A stretch of DNA of 64,000 nt, taken from contig KN805374.1 in NCBI GenBank assembly GCA_000818945.1, forward strand, positions 560,921 through 624,920, in the 5' to 3' direction. Source of the stretch: Schizochytrium sp. CCTCC M209059 (taxonomy: Eukaryota > Sar > Bigyra > Thraustochytrida > Thraustochytriidae). Position numbers and translations under genes: made by a program. The notes beneath the pieces were generated by a model. It was not told the DNA's origin, searched no databases, and worked only from the letters and a program-made list of their open reading frames with translations. Numbering within the stretch: position 1 is the first letter of the stretch; each line of letters opens with the position of its first letter. Of the stretch, positions 19,688 to 33,298 are shown one piece after another.

Positions 19688-19729
19688 CGATCGATCGATC
19701 GATCGATCGATTCGAATCGATCGATCGTT
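19688..19729. repeat. GATC/CGAT tetranucleotide runs
   Basis: Repeated CGAT units are interrupted by TTCGAATCGAT. The palindromic tetranucleotide recurs at about 8262-8300, 8887-8921 and 24535-24605. Confidence 0.85.
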
Positions 19730-20071
19730 CAAATCGCTCGCGCGAGTCGACTGCGCGAGCGAGCGATTGACCCGGCGCCGCTGTGGGGCGCGTAACTAAC
19801 TGCGGTGCCTACCCGGCAAGGCACGGCGCGCCGAAGCGAGTCGACCAGTGGCCGCTGTGGGCGCCGCTGCGGGCTCGAGGAGCGGGAAAGGGGGAAATGA
19901 AATGAAAATCGAAGAAAGAAAGAAAGAAAGAAAGAAGGAACCGAAAGCAGGAAGGAAAAAGAAGGAAGGGGAGGGGGCGCTCGCGCGCGAGCGAGCCGTG
20001 CCTCGCGGGCGCCTTGAAAGTTTGCCAACCTGGGCTCTCTTTCTCTCTCCCCGCGGCTCGCCTTTCTCTCC

Positions 20072-20079
20072 AGCCCAAG

Positions 20080-20115
<36 letters not shown>

Positions 20116-20117
20116 CC
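20072..20117. repeat. TGCC/CCTG tetranucleotide run
   Basis: About ten tandem CCTG units in a GC-rich context, gene-free. Confidence 0.85.
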
Positions 20118-20410
20118 GCTTCCGCTCGCGCTTGCGCTGGCGCGCGTCGCCTCGCCTCGTCTCGCGCCGACCGTGCCCCGCTTCCGGCCGAAAGCAAGCG
20201 CAAGCTGGGGCTGCGCGGCCGATGCTGTGCTGGAATGCAGGCGCTGTCTCCTCGCGGAGTGCTCGCACGATGCGCTACGCCGGGCGACCGCCGGAGAGCG
20301 GAGGCGGCGCAGGCGCCTCGGCCGCGCGCACCAGGCCGCTGCTGCCCGCCCGCCCGCCCGCGCGCGCCCACGCTCGCACGACGCGGCGGAGCGCTGGAGC
20401 GCTGCAGCGT

Positions 20411-20443
20411 TGGATGGATGGATGGATGGATGGATAGATGGAT
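20411..20443. repeat. GGAT tetranucleotide run
   Basis: Tandem GGAT units with a GATA interruption in gene-free DNA. Confidence 0.85.
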
Positions 20444-20633
20444 GCCGATGGTCGCGCCTTTTTTGAACCAAGACGGCTCGCCCAGCGCAGCCCAGCGCAG
20501 CGCAGCGCAGAGCAGCGCAGCGCAGACCTCGCCTCCAGGGAGACCACGCGGGCGCTCCGCGTCGCGCCTCGGGGCGGGCTTTCCGGCCTCGGCGCCTGGG
20601 GAGGGAGCGAGGGCGGGCGGGGCGCGGGCCTTG

Positions 20634-20981
<348 letters not shown>

Positions 20982-21416
20982 GCACTTTCCGCTCTTCTTC
21001 CCTTGGTGGGTGGGTGGTGTGGTGTTTGTTTGACGCAACGCCCCAAGGAGTCCTTGCAAAGAGGAAAATTCAAAATAGCCTACTACGGCTGCAACTACTA
21101 GGAGCCATTTAAAAAAAAAAGAGATTTCGAATCATGCCAGCGACCACCTATCGAACGAAGCCTCGCGCACAGAGCCGCGGCCGCCGAGCGGAAGCAGCCT
21201 CGGCCCCGGTCTCCGCTCCATTCGCGGCCGGCAGCTGCGGCTGCGGCCGCAATTTCACTGGCCATGGTGGGCGGCCGTCGATGCCTGCCCCCATCCTCCG
21301 GCGGCGAAGGCCGCGGTGCGGTCGAGACTAGACAGCGGTGCGGCCACACTCGAGAGGCCACACCCACAGCCAGCCCGCTGCTTCCGCGCGGTGAGCGAGC
21401 CGAGCCACGCCGGGCG

Positions 21417-21500
21417 GGCAGACAGACAGACACTTTACATAAGAGACAATCTGGCAGACAAACAGACAAACTAACAGGCAAACAGACAGACAGACTGACA
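21417..21500. repeat. CAGA-rich degenerate tetranucleotide tract
   Basis: CAGACAGA-type units are mixed with CAAACAGA and similar variants in gene-free DNA. Confidence 0.8.
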
Positions 21501-23801
21501 GTCAGGGAGACGACACATGCACCGCACGAGTCAGCTAGTTAGGTGAGACGCCGCTGCGGGCACGCGCGGCGTCTGCGGGGCTGGGGATCGTGGGAGGGCG
21601 GACTTTTCCTTCCCGCAGCGCGTGCGGGGAAGGTGGGAACGCCAGCTGCCCCGGCACTTCCGCTTCATTTTTTTCCTTATTGGGGTAAAAATCATCCATC
21701 CATCCATCTATCGCCAGGCCGCGCCGGTGCAGGCTGAGCTTGCTCGCGACACGCCGAGCCCCCCTCTCCTCCCTCCCTCCCCCCTCCCTCTCTCGGCCCA
21801 CCCTTCCCCCGCCGTCCCGCTTCGCCGGCCTCGCGGAACGCGGCGAACCCAACTGGCCGCCTCGAATACGCTGCGCGTTCTCTCTCCCTTTGCGACTATC
21901 TTCCTTTCATTCTTTCATTCATTCATTCATTCTTTCTTTCTTTCTTTTTTCTCAAATGCTGGCCGCCGACCGGGATCTCGGGCTCCGCACGCGCTGCGCC
22001 GCGGCCGGCACAGCGACAGCGACCACGGGGCGGGCGGTCAGCGGCGGCGGCAGGCCTAGGCTGCGGCCGCCGCAAACGCTAGCCCCGGCGCCGATCGTCT
22101 CGCAGGAGGTCCATCACTTTCGGCGGCCATTTCCCCTTTCGCTTTCAGCTACGCTGCGCCGCGCTGCATGCATTCCTCGAGGAACTCGTCCGTCCGTTTA
22201 CCAGGCTGGCTGCTGTCAGTCGGGAAGGTCATCCGGCGAGCAGGCCGTCGAGAAGACGCGCTGCCGCGCTGGCCCTCGTTGCGGTTTCTTTTTGCAGGTT
22301 CGAGTCCTCGTCTTCTTCTGCCTCTTCCCGGCGCGGAAGCGTCGCTGCCTTCCTGGCGAGGGTCCTCCTTCCTGGCCCGGCCGGGAGGGAGGGAGAGAGG
22401 GAGGGCAGCCAGCCGGGGACGGAGCGGCGGAGCGGCGGAGCGAGGCGGACGGCGCCGCGGAAATTGCGTGCATGCAATGCATGCATGCTTGCATGCTTGT
22501 TCATGTATGTGGAGGAGGGAGGGAAGCAAGGCCCTGGCCGCAGATGGGCGGCAGCTGCAGCTGCAGCTACAGCCGCACGGCACGGCGCGCGGGTTGCGGT
22601 TGGTTGCTTTCAACGCGCAAGTTCCGCACTCGTTTTGGGGTGGCGGTTGCTTTCTTCTTCCTGTACTTGCCGGCTGGTTCTGAGTTGCTTGGTGGCGAGA
22701 GAGCGAGAAAGGAGCAGGCTTCGTTGGCGCGGCGAGCCGTTGGGTCCACCCGCAGCCGCGCGCGAGAGGAGCCTCCCCCCTGCCGAAGCTGCCACAGGCC
22801 CGCCAGCTTCTTCCGGCGCCCCGCAGCGGCACGCGCGCGCCTTCCTCTCTCTCTGCCTGTACTGGACTGCGCGCACGCCACACTGTTTGCTACAATCATG
22901 ATGCGTTATTAGGTGCCACCGCGCCGGCGGCGAGGCGTTTGTTCGTTTGTTTGATTGTTTTTTCTACTTTTATGATTGGCTGTTTATTTGGTTGGTCCAC
23001 AGGCCGGAAAACAGATGGGCGACTTGCGCGCCGGAAGAAGTTCACTTGCGCCGCGGAAAGAGGTCCTCTTGCGCGGGCCAAGAGTAGACAGCGCCGCGGG
23101 CCTAGGCGTGCACCACCAGAAACGCTAGCCCCGCCGCGCGCCACGCGGCCAAGGAGCAGATCCCCCACAGCGGGCATCGTGGCGCTCGCTTGGATCGACT
23201 CTCTTGCTGTCTCACAGACGATAGTTTATTTATATCTTTTTACCTTTTCTATTTTTTTCGATCGCGCAGCAGCGGAGCGGAGGCTCGCCTCGTCTCGCCT
23301 CGCCTCGCCTCGCCTCGCCACGCCTCCCCGCGGCGGGACTCGGTTGCCTCGGCCTCGCGCAGCTCGTGACGCGCCCCGTCGCAATCGCACGCTGGCTGAC
23401 GTGCTGGTGAGGAAGGAGAAAATCTAAATCTACGGCTTGGGATGGCACAAGGTCTCTGAAAACGAAAATTTTCTGCATCCCATCCCATCCCGACCCTTCT
23501 CGGCGTGCTGTACCTTCCTTCCCTCGGAACCTCCGCTTGCACAGGATTCGCAAAGACAGTCCACCGTACGAGCTCTTCGCCTCCGTCCGCGTTCCCGCGC
23601 CTGCGCGTCCTGCAGGACACGATCTTCTGCACGCTGTTCAGGCTACGTGCCCCTTTTCAGGCTGTTTCCTCTTTTTTTTCCATTTTTGAAAAACCAGAGA
23701 ACCAACTCCGGTCTCGACACGGCGGCGCGGCGAGGGATGGAAGCAAGGAAGTTAGCGGGCGAGTACGGGCCGCAGGAAAGTAAGAATGGATGCCTACAAA
23801 A

Positions 23802-23862
23802 GAATGAATGAATGAATGAATGAATGAATGAATGAATGAATGAATGAATGAATGAATGAATG
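23802..23862. repeat. (AATG)15 microsatellite
   Basis: A pure GAATGAATG run of about 60 bp. Similar but shorter runs lie near 21911-21930 (CATT) and 31461-31487. Confidence 0.93.
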
Positions 23863-24199
23863 TTGGGAAAAGAAACAAAAAAAAGACGGAAACCAGGAGA
23901 ACCGCGGAGCACAGCCTGCCTATACCTTATACGCTATCATTTGCCTCGGGGCGGGCGTGCTTCCTTCTCGTTTCCAGTCTTCCCACTTTTTTCAAAACCT
24001 TCCGGCACATGCACGGCCGCGGTCGTGCGGAAAAACCGACAGGGGCGTGGTCGGTGGAAGCAAAAGAAGATCGTGCGAGTGTCGAGCACGTTTTGCTCTC
24101 ATCACGACGCCGCCGCGGCAGCCCGCGCTGCGCACAGAATGAATTCACTACAAAAGACGGCGCGCTCAGCTGTCCGGTCCAGAGGGGCTCGCTGGTTCC

Positions 24200-24256
24200 A
24201 AACAAACAAACAAACAAATAAGCAAGCCAGCAGGCGAGCAAGCAAGCAAGCAAGCG
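24200..24256. repeat. AAAC and GCAA tetranucleotide runs
   Basis: AAACAAAC units are followed by AAGC/GCAA units in gene-free DNA. Confidence 0.85.
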
Positions 24257-24715
24257 AACGAAAGACCGAACGGAAGAACGAAGAAATAGCAGAAACAAAG
24301 CAAGCGCCGCCAGTTTTCGTTGCCCTTCTTTCGCGGCCGGCGACCGCGACGGCATCGATCGACCGTGACGGTTCGCGGGCCAGGCTGCTGCTGCAGCGAT
24401 GAAAACCAGGACCTAGGTGGAGCTGCGAGGCGAGCTTGAAGAAGCAAACCGCGCCGCGACGAAGCAGAAAAACGAAGCTGGCGCGGCAGCGAGCACGGCC
24501 AGGCCCCGCGGGCGAATAAGATAAATCAATCCATCGATCGATCGACCGACCGACCCCACGACCGACCAACGGAGACTTGATCGACTCGTCGATCGATTCA
24601 TCGATCGCTTGATTGGCAGCGCGACCTCCGGCCGGACGGCCAGAGAGAGAAATGCAAGATGAATTGCCAAGAGCAGCTCGATTGTGCATCCATGTCGGGC
24701 GATCTGATCTCGAGC

Positions 24716-24772
24716 TCGCTTGCTTGCGTGCTTGCTTGCTTGCGTGCTTGCTTGCTTGCTTGCTTGCTTGCG
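24716..24772. repeat. GCTT/GCGT tetranucleotide run
   Basis: Tandem TGCTTGCT units with interspersed GCGT variants. Confidence 0.85.
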
Positions 24773-27700
24773 GAGGAGGAGAAGGAAGAGCAGGAGGAGC
24801 ATGGGCTTTTTTCCTTTTCGCGCGGCGCGGAAAAGGTGGAAAAGACGAGCGGGTGGGACGGGCCGGCGGCCAACTGTGAAGCAAACGAACTGGCTGCTCC
24901 CTCTCCTCGCTGAAGGGCCAGACAGGGAGCCAGTGGCGCGCGTGCTCCTTCTCTGGAAAGGGACTCGAGCAAGGAAGGAAAAGGACGTGGCCAGCTGCTC
25001 GAAGCTGCAACCGGAGGCAGAGGGAGGAGGGTGGTAGGCCTGTTTTGGCATAAAAATCGAGCGAGAAAAATCTAAACGCGGCTCGCCGTCTCGGTCGCAC
25101 GAACCGATTCTTTTTCGAGTAAAGATCGTGTCCCTGGATAGTCGATTTGCACTTGAGGCTGGCTCCGTGCGTGTTGGCGATTACTCGACGTGAACTTGGA
25201 CGCCCGGCAGACGAAAATGGTTCGAGATGAGGACGTTTAGTGATCCTTGCTCGCGAGGATCACGCGCTTTTCACTCGCGCATTCGCGCGGACGTAAATTG
25301 GAGATTTTTCGCTGCAGATGCTGGGTGCGCGGCCAGCGAGCCGAGTCATGAGTGCCTGAATTACGGCCTCACAGAGGTGCACGTGGACGAGCTGAAAGAT
25401 AATCTACTCTCGCTGGCTTTCGTTACCGCGAGACGCACAAAAGAACGCACAGCAAAGCAAAGCAAAGCACACGAAAACAAAGCACAGCAAAGCAAAGCAA
25501 AGAAAAATGAAATAAAGGAAAGTGAAGCGACGCAAGGCGAGTTCTTCTCTCTTGCAAGCAATAAAGATTTGAGATGCTGGGTTGTTAGATTGATTGCTTG
25601 CTCGTGAAGATCGGTGAAAAGGAAAAATCAAAAGCTCGACTCGCGACCCGCGTCGTCATCTGCAAGCCTGATCCGCCTGCCTTGGCTCGGCTCCACCGTC
25701 CTACACGCACGCACGCTAAAACCGGCCGACGTTGCGACAGACACGCGCGCGAGAGAGGTCGGGGTAAAGTAGGGTAAGGCAAGGCAAGGCAAGACAAGTC
25801 GGGGTCATGGGAGCGCCGAGGAGACAGCGCCCACAGCCCGCCCTTCCGCTCCCCCCGCAGAGAAGACACCCGGGTTCTGTCGGGGGACGCCTGTGGCGCG
25901 TCCCTCCTGATTTGGATTCGAAACTTTTTATAACTTTCCTATTAAATCTTCTTTTTCGCACCAGTCATGAAGAGCCTTCTGGAGTCGAGAAGAAGAGCTT
26001 GAACGGCCGGATTCTTTCCTATTTTTTTACCTGCCACTCGCAGCGCAAAGCAGAGAGGCAAATGTGGGAATCGCGGATCGGCTTCGGCGCCGAAGCCGAG
26101 CTTTGCTCTTACAGAGAGAACCGCTCAGTTTGCGAATTTTGTCGTCGTTGGGTTGTTTCTTTCTTTTTTCCTTTCTCTTTTATTTTATTTTATTCTATTT
26201 TTTTCCCCACTAGCCTATCTCGGGAGCGCTTCGTCTTCTCCTTTTTTCCATCCTGCAGACGCGAGGCCTGGCGGCGGCAGCGCGCGTACGCGACGGCGCC
26301 GCGCACGATTTCTGCGGCGACGCGGCGCGAAGACCGCGCGGCGCGCAGGACGCCGGCGCGAAGACCGCGCGGAAGGAGGCGCCGGGGACGCGTTGCAACC
26401 TGTGCGTCAAAGAGAACGAGGGCAATTTTAAGGGGAGCCGCGCCCCAAGAACTCGTCGAGGACGGCGACGCCAAGCCGCTTTCGGAGGCCCTCCGCGCCG
26501 CGAGGCCGCGCGCGGGGCCGCGGCGCACGACGAGGAAAATGCGCGCGAGTGGCCGCGCCGGTATCCCGCGAGGCGGCGCGAGAATTCGGCGAGTTGGAGC
26601 CCAGAAATCGCGCGCCGGAGCGAGGACATCCGGCGAGACCAGGGCTCGAAATGCCCTACGAGACGCTGCGAGGCCGCGCCGTCGGGGGCCCGTACACAGC
26701 GCGAGAGAATCCAACGCGTGGCAGTATCCTGCACACGCGGAAGCGGCCCTGCGGCGGCTCCACGACCGCCAGCGGGTCCGTGAGCACCAAGGCCCCTGGG
26801 CTGCTGCAGCTCAAGACCGAAGACGGCCGCTCGGGCGCCGCCGGAAACGCGAGAAATTTCGGAAAACACAGCACGGACCTCCGATTGCGGTGCGGCAACC
26901 GTCCGTCTCGACTCTCCGAGCGCACAGGCCCTCGCTCGCCTCCGAGCGTTGAGGTCTCGAGAAGAACACGCTTCGAGCCCGTGGAGAAAACCCAATTTGC
27001 GCGTGGCACCGACGCGGAAGCGGCGAATCGCGGAGCCCCGAGGCCCGGGGCGGATCGTGCCTCTGGCAAAGGCTCTTTTCCGACGAGAAAATTGGCGAGG
27101 GGGCGCTCTGTTCCGCCGGAGTCTGGCTCGAACAGAAAGATGACCGCGCCGTACTCGACCGATGGAGCCCGGAACGCTTGCCCCTCGTGGTGAGGTCGGT
27201 AGGCTAATCGTGCCGTCGGTTGATCGGGGATTCGATGGCGATGAGTTTGCCGCAAGGAGGTCGGTCAGTCTGTCATCACCAGCAGTTCCAGACCGAGCCA
27301 GCCCAGTTTTAGACCTGGCAGTCTACCAGCCAGGTCGACGCAAGAAATGGGCCCATCGGAATCAGAACGCCGCCGCAGTGCAACCCTTGCTCTATGCAAT
27401 GTAAATAAATGCTCACCGTATCATGCCATCCAGTATGTTCGGACAACGCGTACGAGAACGGAGCAGCGTTCCCCGCGAGAGACTGAAGTTTTACTCGTCA
27501 TGTTGTGTGAGATCGTTAGCGCACTTGTTGTCGATACTTTACCTATTACCAGTACTTGACTATGGTGAAATCGCCTTCAAATGCAAAGTCGTGAGCTCAC
27601 TTGTCCTGAACTTATTGTCAATAGATGAGGTCCTCAACTCCAGAATTTTTGGTCCCTTTGCCTCTTGGTGTAAGGCTGAGGTCAGCATCTTACGTTATGA

Positions 27701-28093
27701 TAATGGGTGAGCGCGGCAAGCCTTGAGAACAATGACTGTGGACATTGGTATCTCTGGACAAGGCTTTAAAATAATAACCGTGAACGTAGGCATCGTTTGC
27801 CTCTTGAGTTCACTTAAGCTTCGTTTGCAGCTATTGATTCTTTCTTGACTCTTTTGCAACCATCCTTGGTTTGAGCTGTTCCTTGGCAGCTCTTGGCTTT
27901 TCATGTTTCCTGGACCGCCTGTTTCTGATGTTCATGGTAATCTTCTTATTCTTTTCTTGACCAAAGGCGGGACTTCGATGTCAACAAAGGTCTATTTTGA
28001 ATTGGCCGAGGTTTATTGCACAAGCATACGAGACAATTCCCAAAAAATCATCAGGCCTGCTGCACTAGCAGGATAGAATAACATCTTACATGG

Positions 28094-28311
28094 ATGCAGA
28101 GAATCAAGACAGGAGAAAATGATGTGTTTGACATCCACTAAGATAAAGCTAGTCTGCGCAAGAGCCATTGTTAGCGCACTCATGCCAGTTTCAACCATAG
28201 AGGCGCTCGCTCGTGGTAAACTGGTGAGCTGCTCCGCAACGAAAGCTATTGTTGAAACTGGTACTTGATCACAAAGTTGGAGTGCGTAGTCGCAGCAATC
28301 TAATGCTGGAA
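28094..28311 (-). other. Candidate internal exon of an unrecognised spliced gene
   Basis: On the - strand this 218-bp stretch is preceded by a good 3' splice site (a CTAAC branch-like motif, then TTGCCTTCCAG) and followed by a strong donor (CAT then GTAAGATG). It is open throughout in one frame, with a translation starting LDCCDYALQLCDQVPVSTIA and continuing as a helical, Ser/Thr/Leu-rich peptide. The DNA is less GC-rich than its neighbours. I cannot link it to other exons or to a family. It may be part of a real gene, a pseudogene or a lincRNA. Confidence 0.3.
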
Positions 28312-28714
28312 GGCAAGTCACGTTAGAGTAAGATCAGCAATTTATGGTCAAACGGGAGCGATCGTCTTCGCGTGAGTTCCGCGCCAAAAACATGCAGTGG
28401 ATCAAGGGAAGCGAAAAAAGTCCGCGCCGGCACAGTTTCACCATAGCCCCTAAAAGTATCTATCAAAGATGGACAAGGCCTCTAATCTGGGCCTTGATAT
28501 CGCTGAAGCCAAGCAGTCGGGACTCGAAAGATTCGCAGACTGACGCAGGTAGAACTGAATCGATCGAAACGGGAATGGACGCAAGACTTGCAAGGACTCC
28601 GAGTAGCACACTTTGCAAACTATTCAATTACCACCGCTTTCGTGGTAGCTATGCGGTAAAGTTTTTGTCAACGTTAATTCAAGTCATTCTCTTCTTCTCT
28701 TTCCCTCTGTTCAG

Positions 28715-29033
28715 ACATCAAAAGTATAAATGCCACAAAAATAGATTGTTGAAATCCTCGGGCTTGTCAAGGATGTCTTCCATCACCATTAAGCTATCGA
28801 AAAATGCAGAGGTGAAGTGATGCGCACGCAATAGCAAAGTTGACGTTCACTTGGTCTTGGTGTCCGCAGTTCTTACAGCGCCGACCCCGGCATCAGATTC
28901 CTCGCTTGACTCATTCGAATCTTTTAGTGATTCATCTCTTGACAATGCACCCGGCGCGATGATGCTGCGGAGCGGAACTTGGAAGAGTCACCCGAAAAGA
29001 GTTTCGGAGAGACCTCTGCACGAATTGCGGTGA
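28715..29033 (+). other. Candidate 3' exons of an unrecognised spliced gene
   Basis: A pyrimidine-rich acceptor (CTCTTTCCCTCTGTTCAG) ends at 28714. A donor-like GAG/GTGAAG lies at about 28811, and a second acceptor (TTGGTGTCCGCAG) near 28869. The last piece reads as TPASDSSLDSFESFSDSSLD... and ends in TGA at 29031-29033, a plausible acidic C-terminus. The frames of the two pieces do not join cleanly with these sites, so the model is incomplete or the locus is decayed. Confidence 0.25.
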
Positions 29034-29395
29034 TAGACTCTTCCACTGTTTCTTGCAAGCAAACACCAGCTTACACACAAAGAGTATCCACATGCTTGCA
29101 AAGTAGCTCCGCGCTCCCAGTACACTTGTTCAGAACATGCAAAGTTGGCGACCTATGAACATCGGGACCAAGTCTGCGCAAATGACCCCAAAAAAAGGAG
29201 ATAGACAAGAAGCAAGCGGGGGAAGTCAAGAAAAAAAATAAAAAAAGAGACAGTAAGAAAAAGAATGTCGCATTGATGTTCACGGAGGACATGTTAAATG
29301 AGAGCTTTTCCAAAGAAAGGGAAAAGAAGATGAAAGGCAAACAGAATGCCCAAACACACACAGTAAGAGGAAGACTGACGTCAGCGTCGCTTCAC

Positions 29396-30583
29396 TTAGG
29401 CCTCAGCGGCGGCCTGCTCCTCCTTCATGAGGGCCTCAATGCCGTTGTAGAGGGCGGCAATGATCTCCTTCTCCTTGATGAAGAGACGGGCGGAAGGCGA
29501 AATGTCAACAGTGCCGTCCTTGCCAATCGGGGTGTGCTCGCCGCCAATACCACGGACGCTAAGGCCGAGGGGCTTGGCCACAGCCTTGGCCTTGGTGTCC
29601 GTGCCGTCGGCGGTGAGGTTGGGCAGCTTGATGTGCACAGAGGCGCGCATGCCCGTGCCCAGGTTGGTCGGGCACGAGGTGACGTAGCCATACTTCTTGG
29701 AGGTGGCGAACTCGATACCTGGAAGAGACTCGACCACAGAGAGGGCCTCGCGAAGGCGGTCAAAGACCTCATTCAGCTTGGTGCCCTTCTTCATGCACAT
29801 GATACGAAGGTGGTCCTCCTCACCGAACCAGATGATGAACTGGCGGTCCTCGGACACGTAGCAGCCACGGCCATAGGGCCAGTCGGAGCTAATGCCGGCG
29901 CTCTTGAGGTACGGATCAGCGTCCATGTCCTTGAACATGATGTGCTCGTCAACGAGCTTCTTGTACTCGGCGTCCGAGATCTTGTTAGGGTTCGGCTCGC
30001 CGGGGCCAAACTCTGGGGTGAGCGAGTAGACGCGGCCGCCGTACTCCTCCATGCTGATGAGCTTGTCAAAGGCGGGAAGCATGGTCTTCTCGAACTCGAC
30101 GCGCTCCTCGCGGGTCATGAGACCCGGGAGGTTGAAGCTTGTCAGGTTGCGGCCGACGCGCACGCGCATGGAAAGCTCGTCGAGGCCGAGCTCCGTCATG
30201 TCAAGGACGCCGTTGTTACCGACGTCGCTGGCGTCCCAGTCCGTGACGTGCACGGGGTTCTTGGCGGTGGGCTTGTGGTAGGCCTTGATGACCTGGTCAA
30301 AGAACTTGGCAAAGGTCTGGTAGTCGTCGGGCTTCATGGCGTAGCATCCGGTGCCGCTCGAGGGGTTCTCGACGCCGGTGCGGGTGATCTGGTAGAGGAC
30401 CTCCTGCTCCTCGGGCGAGTAGCTGTAGAAGAGCTCCGGGGTGAGGAAGCGCGCGCACAGGTTGTTCGGGTTGTTCTCGCGGACCTCCGCGGCCTCCGCG
30501 AGGTACTCGTCGAACTTGCCGCCCCCCTCGGCGCCCTTGGCCACGATCTCCTGCGAGCCCTCGGCGCTCTGCACGCAACCCAT
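29396..30583 (-). CDS. Phosphagen (arginine-type guanidino) kinase with N-terminal acylation motif
   Basis: 395 residues, full length for a single-domain phosphagen kinase. It starts MGCVQS: Gly2 suits N-myristoylation and Cys3 palmitoylation, predicting membrane (often flagellar) attachment. The guanidino-specificity region GVENPSSGTGCYA (70-82) is short, as in arginine kinases and unlike the longer creatine-kinase loop. The core has VRVGRN (141-146), EEDHLR (255-260, the catalytic Glu region), CPTNLGTGMRAS (304-315, reactive C304) and GGEHTP (347-352, second catalytic Glu). The enzyme moves phosphate between ATP and a guanidino compound to buffer or shuttle energy. The substrate is inferred as arginine; taurocyamine or another guanidine is possible. 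Its 5' leader carries a GA-rich stretch and a very long CAG tract. It is divergent from the FAM227-like gene. Confidence 0.95.
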   Translation of the reverse strand: MGCVQSAEGSQEIVAKGAEGGGKFDEYLAEAAEVRENNPNNLCARFLTPELFYSYSPEEQEVLYQITRTGVENPSSGTGCYAMKPDDYQTFAKFFDQVIKAYHKPTAKNPVHVTDWDASDVGNNGVLDMTELGLDELSMRVRVGRNLTSFNLPGLMTREERVEFEKTMLPAFDKLISMEEYGGRVYSLTPEFGPGEPNPNKISDAEYKKLVDEHIMFKDMDADPYLKSAGISSDWPYGRGCYVSEDRQFIIWFGEEDHLRIMCMKKGTKLNEVFDRLREALSVVESLPGIEFATSKKYGYVTSCPTNLGTGMRASVHIKLPNLTADGTDTKAKAVAKPLGLSVRGIGGEHTPIGKDGTVDISPSARLFIKEKEIIAALYNGIEALMKEEQAAAEA

Positions 30584-30612
30584 CTTCTCTCTGCTCTCTC
30601 TCTCTCTCTCTC

Positions 30613-32888
<2,276 letters not shown>

Positions 32889-33250
32889 ATGGCGGACGAG
32901 CGACTCAGCCCGCTGCTGTCGCCGTCCGGCGAAGATGGCCATGAGCGCCCCATCGAGCAAAAGGAGGCCATGTCCAAACAAATGACCGAGATCCTCCTCG
33001 GGCGCGTGAGCGAGCTCAACGCGACATTTGCCAAGTTCAAGAACACCCTGCAAAGTGACGTTGATGCGTCCACAGACGACTCCACGGCGCAGCTCTTTCA
33101 AGAGCGCAATGCCATGGTCGCGGCCAAAGCTCGTGTTGCAATTCAAGAAATTCCACCCACCCTCAAGCTCGCTGGACTCCTTACGACACGCATCGGAAAC
33201 TCCAAACCCTCTCGCATCTACACGGCAAAACACCTCTTCAAAGACCGCTC

Positions 33251-33298
<48 letters not shown>

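Noticed and set aside
22297..22307. GGTTCGAGTCC, a match to the tRNA B-box
   Set aside because: No A-box or foldable cloverleaf in the 50-70 bp upstream; a chance match in GC-rich DNA.
23802..24256. Regularly repeated short units that might suggest a CRISPR-like array
   Set aside because: They are simple four-base microsatellites with no spacers of constant length.
25807..27193. Long GC-rich frames on both strands
   Set aside because: Multiple overlapping Arg/Ala/Gly-rich frames with no recognisable motif; expected in stop-poor GC-rich DNA.
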